Virus record (IMG/VR): IMGVR_UViG_3300035224_000249 | Span: 1 to 36,573 of that record | Origin: a virus | DNA length: 36,573 bases | Direction: 5' to 3' (one strand) | Shown: positions 1 to 8,174 of the stretch, piece by piece | Layout of the letters: each line of letters opens with the position of its first letter | How positions within the stretch are numbered: the first letter of the stretch is position 1 | Made by a program: the position numbers and the translations under genes | Notes under the pieces: model-generated | The model's input: only the letters and a program-made list of their open reading frames with translations | Told to the model about the DNA's origin: nothing | Database searches by the model: none

Positions 1-1651
1 CAAGTCTCTTCTTAGCAGCTTCAAACCCTTCGTCGGTTAATCCACCTAAGTCTCTTTTCTCTTCTAGCTGCTCGATGGTACTGATCTCGCCAGAGTCGAT
101 CTGATCGGTGATTAGAGCATCACCAATCTTGGCACCACTACCATTTTTGTATCCATCAAGCTCTTCTGCTAACGCAAAAGCATCTTCATCTAAACCATCT
201 CTTTCAAAACTCTTTATCTGAGCACTGATGATAGAAATACGCTGAGCTTTATCAGTGACACCCCTAAGGCTCTCTAGCATCTGCCTACGGCCTTGCTTAG
301 CAATTATGGTGCGTTGACCTTCTATATCACTATAGGTATCAGCACTAGCTTCTTCTAGATCCTCACCGTACATATAGGCAAGCTTTGTTCCTGCATTACC
401 AGGGACCTGCTCAATATTACCAAGGGCAATAAGACCTTCATTGTTATTGGTCCCTTTGAAGAAGTCCCGCATCGTCTCATAAGCAGACTTAGATGCAGCA
501 CTCAGACTAACTCCACCATTGATTATGTTGGAATCAGTTAGCGCCTGGAAACTTTGTTCCACGGGAACACCAGCTGTATACTCAGAATAGAAGTTAGCTT
601 TAGCTGTAAAATTAGCTGTCTCAATCGTATTCTTCTCTACCTGTCCATATAGTTTTGCTGATAATTGAAGGTCTGCATTATCAACCTGTGCTCTTAAGGA
701 GCGGACAGCTTCAGCAGCATCCATACCTTGGACATCAACACTCTGGAACTGAAAATTCCTTCCATACTTAACAATGGCATCAGCTTCAGCATAGGTCTTA
801 GGATTACGACTATCAATCGTACCCACACCATTAGGGTTAGGTATCTGTGCTCCACTTTGCTGCCAACCTGCTAGCTTGCCGTAGTAACTAGTACCAAAGT
901 CTCTTGTAGACATTTGGTTCATAACCCTTTCGGATCTAGCTAGAACCTGCCCTTGGCGTAGTACAGACCTTTCAATAGGACTAGGGGTGAGATTCTGAAT
1001 TGCCTGTTCACCAGCAAGCTCAACAGTAGTTTGGTTGTTATCAGCAGTAATCAGTTTTTCGGCTATATTCAGATCGATACCTGTCATGAACTTAACATTA
1101 TCAACCCGCTCTTGCTCTACCTTTTTAAGCTTATCAATTTCTGCGTTGTATTTAACTACAGACCCAGCAAAGGAAAGCATCCCGTTGATAGCAGTAGAGA
1201 ATGCTTGAGTCCTTGCGTTTTGTACCTGTGAGGAAAGCTGTTGGGCTGTCTGGTTAAATTGATCTTGCTGTTCAGAAGCTAAAGTATCTAGCTTAAGTAC
1301 ATTTGTTTGAAGGGTTTGCTTAACCTTTTGCTTGTTCTTCTCATCAAGCTGCTTGTTATTGAGAGTACCCTCATTCCATAGCTGTTGACGCTTCAGAGCA
1401 AAACCTTCAGCTTCAAGTTGAATCTTAAGAGCTTGAGAATCAGCGTCCTGTTGTCCACTTCTCTCTAGGTTCTCCAATTGGAACTGTCTTTCCAGTTCCC
1501 TATTCTTTACAGAATCATCAGCTGCTACCTGTTCCTTATATCCCTGCAAAGCCTTCTGACTAGAGGCAGCTTTAACAGAGGTGAAATTCCTTGATTGTGC
1601 TGATCCTTGGTAGCGAGTACCGCCAAAGTCTGCCTTTTGTAATCTAGCCAT
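1..1651 (-). CDS. Internal core protein, gp15-like (partial, 3' end cut by window edge)
   Basis: The reading frame starts with ATG at 1651 and stays open to base 1, giving 550 codons without a stop, so the C-terminus lies outside the window. The visible part begins MARLQKADFGG and is rich in Gln, Ala and charged residues, with long helical, coiled-coil-like stretches and no membrane segment. It follows the gp14-like gene by 3 bases and sits where T7 has gene 15, whose product is a core protein ejected into the cell with the DNA. The assignment rests on gene order and composition; I recognise no diagnostic motif. The next gene in T7 order (gp16, with the transglycosylase) is not in the window. 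Confidence 0.75.
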   Translation of the reverse strand, partial: MARLQKADFGGTRYQGSAQSRNFTSVKAASSQKALQGYKEQVAADDSVKNRELERQFQLENLERSGQQDADSQALKIQLEAEGFALKRQQLWNEGTLNNKQLDEKNKQKVKQTLQTNVLKLDTLASEQQDQFNQTAQQLSSQVQNARTQAFSTAINGMLSFAGSVVKYNAEIDKLKKVEQERVDNVKFMTGIDLNIAEKLITADNNQTTVELAGEQAIQNLTPSPIERSVLRQGQVLARSERVMNQMSTRDFGTSYYGKLAGWQQSGAQIPNPNGVGTIDSRNPKTYAEADAIVKYGRNFQFQSVDVQGMDAAEAVRSLRAQVDNADLQLSAKLYGQVEKNTIETANFTAKANFYSEYTAGVPVEQSFQALTDSNIINGGVSLSAASKSAYETMRDFFKGTNNNEGLIALGNIEQVPGNAGTKLAYMYGEDLEEASADTYSDIEGQRTIIAKQGRRQMLESLRGVTDKAQRISIISAQIKSFERDGLDEDAFALAEELDGYKNGSGAKIGDALITDQIDSGEISTIEQLEEKRDLGGLTDEGFEAAKKRL

Positions 1652-1654
1652 TAG

Positions 1655-2524
1655 TTAAGTAGGTATGTTTAGCTCAATAAAATTTGGTGTATCTGGTAAT
1701 GACGGTAATACTGGATCTTGTGGCTGAAATGGCATGTTGCTCATAGCTTGATTATTAGCAGATTGAGCAGAGAGAAATGCAGAGTCCATGCCAATAAAGG
1801 CTTGATCTGCTTTACTATCAAGCATTGCGTCTTCCTGAGCCATGGCAAAGCCAGCCTGACGACCTACATCATTTACAAGTAAGCCCACAGACTGGCCAGT
1901 GCGACCAGAGGCAAGGATTGTTCCTTTAGCACCAATAGACTTTGCAAGAATATTTTGTTGTTCAAAGGCTGCTTTCTTCTTAGCTTCAGATAGTTTTACC
2001 TGTTCCGCTACATAGGATCTATTAGCACCTTCATTATTAAAGTCTATTTGATCCCTAGCTTCTTCAGATGCACGTTGATATACTAACCTATCAATTTCAT
2101 TCTTCCTCATGATCTGAGCGCGTTCATTAAGTACCATGCGCTGTTGCTGTTGGTACTGATTTAAGATATTGGTATTAGCTTGTTGTACCTGAAGGTTAGC
2201 TTGAGCGGCAGTTGCATTCTGCTGTTGTATTTGATTCTGCCTATTGGTCTGCATAGTCAGCATCTGTTGCTGCCTCTGCTGTTGCTGTTGTTGTTGCATC
2301 TGAGCAGTCATCTGCCGGTTCTGCAACTCCATTGACCTTTGCATGTTGACCGATTGATTAGCCATGCTTTGCTGCTGCATAGCCATTGAGGCTTGAGCCT
2401 GCTGTTGTTGCTGCTGAGCTTGATACATACTCATGCCAATAGAGGCAGCTGTAGTAGCAGCACCAATGGCAAGCGTTGCGTTGGCTATTGCAGCACCAGC
2501 TACGGTACTTTCTACGACGCACAT
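1655..2524 (-). CDS. Internal virion protein B, gp14-like
   Basis: A 289-residue protein. Residues about 10-30 are a small-residue hydrophobic stretch (AIANATLAIGAATTAAS) that could insert in a membrane. Residues about 35-130 are extremely Gln-rich with several runs of four or more Gln, followed by a charged helical region. In T7, gp14 forms the outer-membrane part of the ejection channel, and a hydrophobic N-terminus plus long helical body fits that. The start overlaps the upstream gp13-like gene by 13 bases. Cyanophage gp14 homologues are poorly conserved, so the name rests on position between gp13-like and gp15-like genes and on composition. A glycine and alanine containing segment near residue 200 (AKGTILASGRTGQSVG) is also visible. 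Confidence 0.72.
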   Translation of the reverse strand: MCVVESTVAGAAIANATLAIGAATTAASIGMSMYQAQQQQQQAQASMAMQQQSMANQSVNMQRSMELQNRQMTAQMQQQQQQQRQQQMLTMQTNRQNQIQQQNATAAQANLQVQQANTNILNQYQQQQRMVLNERAQIMRKNEIDRLVYQRASEEARDQIDFNNEGANRSYVAEQVKLSEAKKKAAFEQQNILAKSIGAKGTILASGRTGQSVGLLVNDVGRQAGFAMAQEDAMLDSKADQAFIGMDSAFLSAQSANNQAMSNMPFQPQDPVLPSLPDTPNFIELNIPT

Positions 2525-2967
2525 AATTTCACGATCTCAAAATAAGGTAAATTGTCTGGACCTTTAGGAACTGTTCTTAGGGCCTTAAAGCCAAGTAGGC
2601 GGAGAAGTTTATGGTGGTAGTGGTTCCTTGCGTCTGCAATGTTCCACAATAATGTGTACTCTTTTTCAACTTCACGTAACCATCGCTTAGCGTTGCGGAT
2701 AAATGTATGGGGTGCAGTTTCGACCACAGAAGTACAGAGCATCCAGATCTGACCAATACCTGGCTCAAGTTCTACGATGCCTGCAATACCTGCCATTGCC
2801 CCGTTCTTATCATGGAATAGGGTTGCATGATTACTAACAAGAATCCCATAGGGGATATGAAGAATAGGGTGACCCATACCTTCTAATTCCCTACGGTCCT
2901 CTTCTCGCATCTCACGTATCAACCGACAGCCATCCTCAAAGGTGGCAGTACGAATAAATTGATTCAA
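2512..2967 (-). CDS. GNAT-fold protein, T7 gp13-like internal virion protein A
   Basis: A 151-residue protein resembling the GNAT acetyltransferase fold. It has a first strand and long helix (FIRTATFEDG to RRELEG), a central strand with bulge (MAGIAGIVELEPG), and a C-terminal helix-strand part (HHKLLRLLGFKAL) ending in PYFEIVKL. The segment YTLLWNIADARNHYHHKLLRLLG parallels T7 gp13. In T7 this protein is needed for virion assembly and no acetylation target is established. The start codon is TTG at 2967, overlapping the gp12 stop as TTGA. The next in-frame ATG would remove the first strand and helix, so TTG is preferred. Function as an enzyme is unproven. Confidence 0.75.
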   Translation of the reverse strand: MNQFIRTATFEDGCRLIREMREEDRRELEGMGHPILHIPYGILVSNHATLFHDKNGAMAGIAGIVELEPGIGQIWMLCTSVVETAPHTFIRNAKRWLREVEKEYTLLWNIADARNHYHHKLLRLLGFKALRTVPKGPDNLPYFEIVKLCAS

Positions 2968-5900
2968 ATGTTTGTGATGCCACGGCGGTTATAATGTCCC
3001 TCCCAGCTATAAGAAGTAATGCTTGCTGGTAAGGGATCAGGTGCTGTAATAATGACCTTTGCTAGATCACCTCTACAATAAATTGGTAATGCTTTAGTTG
3101 TTACCTCTTGCAGTGCTGCTTCATTAGCAAGGTAGACATCAGCAGGAGTTACATCCAAATCAATATTTACATCAAGGTATCCTTGACGTTTAAGAGTAAC
3201 AGAGTATCGACCTGAATAGTAAAGGTCAATATAAGCATTCTCAACCATAGGAAGATTTCTTCGATCTGATTTTTTTTCCTGCCTAATAAAGAACGCTGGT
3301 AGCTCTACACTCATTATGTAGCGAGTGCCAACAATATACTCTTCAGACGCAATACCTGCATCAACTTCAATATAGTAACCAGTAGTGTCTTGTAGGACTT
3401 GTGGAGTCTGAAATAAAGTTGCTGTACCATCAACAGTGAGGATAATATCGATAACTGTATCTGGTGTATCAGCATCTGTTACTTGGTAACTACCGGCAGG
3501 TAGCCTGATACGAGTGGTTGTGTCGTCTACCACCTCAGAAGTTGTCTGTGACTTGAGTAAATAAAAATCAAGCCTAGGTGTAAACTTACCACCAAAGGCA
3601 TTAATCGGACTTGTCTCTGGATCATCCAACATCTCCATCCTACTTAAAGTATGGGAGCCATCATTAAAGGTGACAAAGTACCCTGTATCATGATCAAACT
3701 CAGCTAGCTTCACATCAGCAGAAAAGATCCACTTGCACCATCCAGCCACACTACGCTTATTACCTTCATTGAAAAACTTAAACAAGTATAGAGTGTTATC
3801 GCCAGTGCCAAATAAACAGAGACTGTTGTTAGCACTAGCTGAGGAGATGAGAAGATTAGGTGGTATGTACTCTGGGACAATCCTAGTATTTTCAGATACT
3901 ATAGGTCTATCCTCTAGGGCCTCTAGGGCCATTTCAAAGACCTTTGTGAAGGTATCTGCCTCGGTGGCAAATAGAACCGACACACCCGTTTCTAGAGGCA
4001 GTACATTAGAGTTATAACTATAATTAGAAATATTAGTAAGCTTAACCGTAGCAGGTCCAAAAGCAACATCAGAAGTACCTAATAAGAACTGATCATTCTC
4101 AGCAAAGAGAAGAAGTCCTTGAGGTGTACCTAGTGCTGCTTTTAAGTTAGCTGGTTTGGTTGAGCTAGCGGTCATGTCAATTGGGTCAGCATCGCTAACA
4201 GCAATAGCAGAGCCCACAAAATAATTGAAATAGTCACCAGGCTGGCTAAGAATAACTGAGTCTTGAGCTAATAAACCAAGACGATTAGAGAAGAAGAACA
4301 TCCCTGAGATGGCGCGTCCAACAAATGTTGGGGCTGGGTTTGTATCTTCATCACCAACTTCTCTTGGTGCATAGCTTAAAAACTCATCAAACTCAAGACT
4401 TAATGGTCTAAGAATAAAAGTTCCATCTGATTGCCTAATTAAGGCATGTGGCATTGTTGATGGGTTTAAGTTGGTTGGTATACCTGGCTTAACTGTTTCT
4501 TCCCATGAGCCTTGACCAGGGATATCACCAGAAGCAGGAACAAACCTGACATAATAATCATCAGCTGATGAGTCAATAGTGTTGCGTACCTTAAGAACAA
4601 CCCCTTCTATACATTGATCAGGGAGTGATGAAATATCGTTAACAGAGCCCTTAACACCGGTCATAGCATTATCTGCTGTACCACCTCTAGTTTGAATGTT
4701 AAATTCTCTCCCATCATCTCTCTCAATGTGGATGGTACTACCAATAGGGGTAGCTGTATAAGCTGAAAGTGCATTAATGCTAGTTACTAACCCTCCTGTA
4801 ATCGTACCAATATCAAGAGCACCTGCGGTGGTGTCAGCAGCAGTAGTAAAGGAAACGCTTGCTTCGGATGCATAAGCAAACCCAAATGTCTCGTCAGTTA
4901 CAGTTATAGTATAAGACTTACCATTTAGAGAGACACTAACTGAATCGCCTATACGCCAATTAGCGCCACCATTGTTAAGAGTTACCCTAGCATTGTAAAC
5001 TGATTTATAACTATAGTCTGGCGTTGATGCTCCTTGACTAACATTGGTTACAAGAACAGTTGCAATAGCGCCACCACCATTAACTTGTCCGCCCTGTCCA
5101 ACAGCCCAAGGGCTTGTAGCTGGTTTAGCGGTATAACTTTTAATCTCTACACTGGTAACATCATATCTATTCCCCGAAAGTGCGGCATCAAATTTTTTAC
5201 TTACACGGCCATTAATCCTAACCTGTAAACTACCATTAGCAGTAGGTTGATCAACATAGACATAAGAGCCAACACCTTTAGTATCAGCACTACCTAAAAA
5301 TGAAGTAAAAAATGTCTGTGGCTGAGGAATTGAAACACTAGCAGCAGTAGGATACTTAGCACCCTTAACTTGCTCAACAACTTGAGTAGGATTACAATTA
5401 ACTTCTAACCTAAATCCTAATCCAGTTTTATTTCCAGAGCCATTTTCTACAAAGCTTTGAGCACCTGCAAAGCTGCAAGATGAATCTACAGCACCCTCAG
5501 CATCTTCAAATGAACCCGGAGATACGCTAATGGATTTAGCTTTGAAAACTTTTTCTTGAACAAGCTGATCACCATCTTTGAGAAAGTCAATGGTGTATGT
5601 AGTATTATAAGCAATCTGATTGATATTAACAAGAGCTTCTTGTTTAGCAGGGTCAGAAGTTGCAGTATCCATTGAGACTATCTTCTCTTCATTTGATATG
5701 AGAGTGTAATCAGCAATGGTTAGTGTCTTGATACTACTAAGATCATTACAAGCCAAGTAAACCCTTGAGTCACCTTCATAACTAACAGTTCTTTCAACAC
5801 CAGAGTCTGCTTCAAATGCTCTAATAGTAAACCCATTTACAGAATCATTGTAGGTAGCAATAACATAACGCTCCTGAGAATCCCTAAAGATGTTGAACCA

Positions 5901-6089
5901 CTTAGAATTCTCAGGTATATCACTAGCTAGATTTGCTAAGAACTGCGTAGGTGGTCGTTTCCTACATCCGAAAGTTGGATCGAGTAAAACATTCTCAGCT
6001 TCCCTTACCTGTCCTGGAATTTTATTTGGATCTGGTTGTTGGTTAACCCCGCCTAATAGGTTAGGTATAACCTGAGAAATAGCTGCCAT
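2964..6089 (-). CDS. Tail tubular protein B (gp12-like nozzle)
   Basis: A 1041-residue structural protein immediately after tail tube A (2-base gap). The N-terminus (SQVIPNLLGGVNQQPD, then AENVLLDPTFGCRKRPPTQFLANL) is the typical start of podoviral tail tubular protein B: a QQPD segment followed by a Gly-rich, Arg-Pro region. In T7, gp12 forms the nozzle at the tip of the short tail and contacts the tail fibres. The protein is longer than T7 gp12 (about 790 residues). The extra length appears to lie in a Ser, Thr and Gly rich beta region at about residues 160-480, typical of inserted surface domains. Residues about 560-800 contain the conserved core. Assignment is firm from sequence and order. 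Confidence 0.9.
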   Translation of the reverse strand: MAAISQVIPNLLGGVNQQPDPNKIPGQVREAENVLLDPTFGCRKRPPTQFLANLASDIPENSKWFNIFRDSQERYVIATYNDSVNGFTIRAFEADSGVERTVSYEGDSRVYLACNDLSSIKTLTIADYTLISNEEKIVSMDTATSDPAKQEALVNINQIAYNTTYTIDFLKDGDQLVQEKVFKAKSISVSPGSFEDAEGAVDSSCSFAGAQSFVENGSGNKTGLGFRLEVNCNPTQVVEQVKGAKYPTAASVSIPQPQTFFTSFLGSADTKGVGSYVYVDQPTANGSLQVRINGRVSKKFDAALSGNRYDVTSVEIKSYTAKPATSPWAVGQGGQVNGGGAIATVLVTNVSQGASTPDYSYKSVYNARVTLNNGGANWRIGDSVSVSLNGKSYTITVTDETFGFAYASEASVSFTTAADTTAGALDIGTITGGLVTSINALSAYTATPIGSTIHIERDDGREFNIQTRGGTADNAMTGVKGSVNDISSLPDQCIEGVVLKVRNTIDSSADDYYVRFVPASGDIPGQGSWEETVKPGIPTNLNPSTMPHALIRQSDGTFILRPLSLEFDEFLSYAPREVGDEDTNPAPTFVGRAISGMFFFSNRLGLLAQDSVILSQPGDYFNYFVGSAIAVSDADPIDMTASSTKPANLKAALGTPQGLLLFAENDQFLLGTSDVAFGPATVKLTNISNYSYNSNVLPLETGVSVLFATEADTFTKVFEMALEALEDRPIVSENTRIVPEYIPPNLLISSASANNSLCLFGTGDNTLYLFKFFNEGNKRSVAGWCKWIFSADVKLAEFDHDTGYFVTFNDGSHTLSRMEMLDDPETSPINAFGGKFTPRLDFYLLKSQTTSEVVDDTTTRIRLPAGSYQVTDADTPDTVIDIILTVDGTATLFQTPQVLQDTTGYYIEVDAGIASEEYIVGTRYIMSVELPAFFIRQEKKSDRRNLPMVENAYIDLYYSGRYSVTLKRQGYLDVNIDLDVTPADVYLANEAALQEVTTKALPIYCRGDLAKVIITAPDPLPASITSYSWEGHYNRRGITNI

Positions 6090-6091
6090 AT

Positions 6092-6697
6092 TTATGAACG
6101 ATAGAGTGTATCAATGGGACGGGAGGAAAATCTTCCATATGCATTACTACCATCTCTGGTTTGGAATACACTGTAATCACCTTGCTGAGTGTCGTACTCA
6201 AGCAACGTAGAGCGAGCAATAATTTCTTCTTGCTGGCCAAATCTGACAGCTTCTTGTGAGCCAACTGAGCGACCAGCAAAAACGTTAGCTGCTCTAATAG
6301 TAATGTAATTCTTAAATGGTTCTGGTAGATCTTCAAAATCAAAAAGCCAGATTACATCTAACTCTTGTTTACCTGTAAAGGTGTAAGTGTGCTTAACTCT
6401 ATCATATAGTTTGTTACTTCTAATGACGGCTTGTTCTCGCCTACCAATAGGAGCATCAATAGAAAGTACATTATCGGGGATTACAATGCATCCGTCTGAA
6501 TCAGGTACAAAGGGATAATTCCGTTCAGTATTGACTTCCCATCCTTCAGATTGCACAGCCCTTGTAATTTCATCAAGGATCTGTTCTGCCATCTCAACGA
6601 TAGGGTTTCCTGTCTCAAGGTTTACAACAGGAGCCTGACCAATGTTAGATATAATTGTGTTTACTGAATCAAGCCTTGTTGCCTTAGTCGTTGCCAT
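6092..6697 (-). CDS. Tail tubular protein A (gp11-like adaptor)
   Basis: A 201-residue protein from ATG at 6697 (MATTKATRLDSVNTIISNIG). The LDSVNTIISNIG start, the EQILDEITRAVQSEGW segment and the FPFVPD-like NYPFVPDSDG segment are characteristic of T7 gp11 family proteins, which form the ring joining portal and nozzle. The frame stays open upstream to 6742. That stretch, however, encodes the stem-loop at 6727-6740, and an ATG start at residue 16 of the open frame matches family starts, so the shorter form is chosen. It sits between capsid and tail tube B, as in T7. Confidence 0.9.
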   Translation of the reverse strand: MATTKATRLDSVNTIISNIGQAPVVNLETGNPIVEMAEQILDEITRAVQSEGWEVNTERNYPFVPDSDGCIVIPDNVLSIDAPIGRREQAVIRSNKLYDRVKHTYTFTGKQELDVIWLFDFEDLPEPFKNYITIRAANVFAGRSVGSQEAVRFGQQEEIIARSTLLEYDTQQGDYSVFQTRDGSNAYGRFSSRPIDTLYRS

Positions 6698-6726
6698 AAA
6701 TTTGCTTAGGGTATGGTAAGCCCAAA

Positions 6727-6740
6727 GGCCCCGAAGGGCC
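6727..6740 (-). terminator. UUCG-capped hairpin after the capsid gene
   Basis: On the minus strand GGCCC-TTCG-GGGCC forms a 5-bp GC stem with a C(UUCG)G tetraloop, one of the most stable RNA caps. It begins 15 bases after the capsid stop, and only TTTGGG follows, so the U-tract is weak. In T7 the late terminator T-phi also sits between genes 10 and 11. A partial terminator or an mRNA 3'-end stabiliser that keeps capsid message abundant both fit. Confidence 0.6.
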
Positions 6741-6754
6741 AAAGGGATAAAATA

Positions 6755-7759
6755 TCAAGCAGCCTGGAGAGATCCAGCTACAGAAGTACGAAGAGTATCG
6801 GCTCCCATACTTAATTTTCCGACAATCAAGTCGCCCTGGTATTGGACATGGAAGTCCCCAGAAGTTGTTTCAATGCTAGGACCAATTGCTTCTACACAAC
6901 CAGCAGCTTCTTTATGAAACACCAGACCTGCAAGGTTAGAGTTATCTACCTTGTAGTCGTTGTTCTCACCTGTAACATCAGCATTGTTGTTGATGCCATA
7001 CTGTGCAGAAAGCACATTGGACTTAACAATACGGATACCAGCAATAGAGTAGAGACCCTTACCGCTGTTCATATCACCCTGAGAGTTTCCAATATCACGG
7101 TTAAGGATGTTGGTATCTACAGAAGAGATCAGCGAATAGTATTGTCTAGGAGAAAGGGCTGCGACCCTGCCATCCTGAGGGGCTGACCGCTCATCAAGCA
7201 CAGCAGCAGCTTCAAAGAAGCCATCTACAAGAGCTTGTGCATTGTTAGTATTACCAGAGCCAATGTTGACCTGGAAGCCACCTGGCTCACCAGTTACAGG
7301 AGAGGCTTCAGTTGCTGCCTTAGCAAGCACACGAACAAGACGCTCATCATAGAAACGTGCAAGAGCTTCACCAATCTGCTTGGAGATCTCTGCTCGCTGA
7401 GAGTACTGCGAAACAATCTCATCAAGATCGTAAACGAACTGACTAGAAACCAAAAGATCATCAAGTGTGATGGTCTTCTCGTTTGCCTTCAGAGCAGCGT
7501 CTCCAAGGATAGGTTCACCTGGCGTATGGAAGCCAGCTGCGAGCTTACCTGTCATCAAAAATTGCTTTGACCGGCCACCACGTAGGGTGTAATTACGGAT
7601 CAAACCTTTGAAAATTGTTGCATCATTGAACGCAGTGAAGACTTCTCCACTAAACAGTTTCAATGCGGTATTGTACTTATCAGCCCATGTATTCGACTGA
7701 TTGCCGTTTACACTATTAGGACGTGATAATTCGTAGACGGTAGGGGGTGTGCCCGACAT
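6755..7759 (-). CDS. Major capsid protein (gp10-like)
   Basis: A 334-residue protein of T7 gp10 type with the HK97 capsid fold. Visible family features are the N-terminal segment ending in LKLFSGEVFTAFNDATIFKG, then YTLRGGRSKQFLMTGKL, GEPILGD and the strand EKTITLDDLLVSSQFVYDLDE. Length matches T7 gp10A (345 residues). No extended second form after the stop is obvious. The ATG at 7759 is preceded by an A/T-rich leader with no recognisable Shine-Dalgarno sequence. A 236-base structured non-coding region lies upstream and a UUCG hairpin lies downstream, as would fit special handling of the most abundant late message. Confidence 0.95.
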   Translation of the reverse strand: MSGTPPTVYELSRPNSVNGNQSNTWADKYNTALKLFSGEVFTAFNDATIFKGLIRNYTLRGGRSKQFLMTGKLAAGFHTPGEPILGDAALKANEKTITLDDLLVSSQFVYDLDEIVSQYSQRAEISKQIGEALARFYDERLVRVLAKAATEASPVTGEPGGFQVNIGSGNTNNAQALVDGFFEAAAVLDERSAPQDGRVAALSPRQYYSLISSVDTNILNRDIGNSQGDMNSGKGLYSIAGIRIVKSNVLSAQYGINNNADVTGENNDYKVDNSNLAGLVFHKEAAGCVEAIGPSIETTSGDFHVQYQGDLIVGKLSMGADTLRTSVAGSLQAA

Positions 7760-7995
7760 GATTAATAATTAAAATTGAGTTTATACAGTTGCGAATCGAT
7801 TCTAATTTTGATTGTTTAAAGGGCCACAATCAAGGCGCTAGCACCTTAAGAGTTATCCGTCGCAACGGGCTCAAAAGGCAAACACCAGGGAAGGGAGTCG
7901 AACCCCTCCTACACCATCTGGCTGACATCGAGGCTTTTCCGGTCCTCGATTCCGTAACCGTCCTTGGGAGTTTACAAGGAAAAGTATGTATAAGC
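7760..7995 (-). other. Structured non-coding leader upstream of the capsid gene
   Basis: This stretch has no credible gene on either strand. On the minus strand it holds a stem TCGAGG/CCTCGA near 7930-7951, a tRNA T-arm-like element near 7890-7910 (GGGGTTCGACTCCC), a short hairpin AAGGTG-CTAG-CGCCTT (7833-7848), a perfect 8-bp stem at 7808-7833, and an A/T-rich end leading to the capsid ATG. I could not fold a complete cloverleaf. It could carry a late promoter and an RNase III-type processing site, as the gene 9-10 region of T7 does, or a decayed tRNA. Confidence 0.5.
7808..7833 (-). promoter_or_regulatory. 8-bp stem-loop in the capsid leader
   Basis: TTGATTGT and ACAATCAA are perfectly complementary across a 10-base loop, 49 bases upstream of the capsid start codon. 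No U-tract follows, so it is not a simple terminator. An RNA processing or stability hairpin is the likeliest role; this is inference from position. Confidence 0.4.
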
Positions 7996-8097
7996 TTACT
8001 TAGCTAGTAAGTATTGGACACCACGATAAGTGAGCTTAGTTTGTTTTACGGTAGCCTTCTGAAGGCGAACCGCTTGCTTAACTTGAAGGTCAGACAT
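7996..8097 (-). CDS. Small protein with LTYRG motif, 33 residues
   Basis: A short gene between scaffold and capsid: MSDLQVKQAVRLQKATVKQT, then KLTYRGVQYLLAK. The start is decided by GGAG seven bases before the ATG at 8097; an earlier in-frame ATG at 8109 lacks such a site. The C-terminal KLTYRGVQY resembles the LTYRGVxY motif of small cyanobacterial proteins (DUF4278 type), whose function is unknown. The protein is basic and lacks a membrane segment. The frame is open further upstream to the scaffold stop, so a longer product by unusual initiation cannot be excluded. Confidence 0.55.
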   Translation of the reverse strand: MSDLQVKQAVRLQKATVKQTKLTYRGVQYLLAK

Positions 8098-8174
8098 TGG
8101 AATCTCCATAGGCTCAGGCCCCGTTCCATGCACTGAGTAGATGCGTCCCTTATGGGATGAACGAACTATGGAGA

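Noticed and set aside
7870-7975. Complete tRNA gene upstream of the capsid gene
   Set aside because: The T-arm core is convincing, but the acceptor stem has a mismatch and I could find no 5-bp anticodon stem with a 7-base loop, so it is described only as tRNA-like.
8000-8040. Similarity of plus-strand ATTGGACACCACGATAA to the Syn5-type phage promoter
   Set aside because: It is on the strand opposite to all genes and lies within a coding region; no repeated copy on the minus strand was found.
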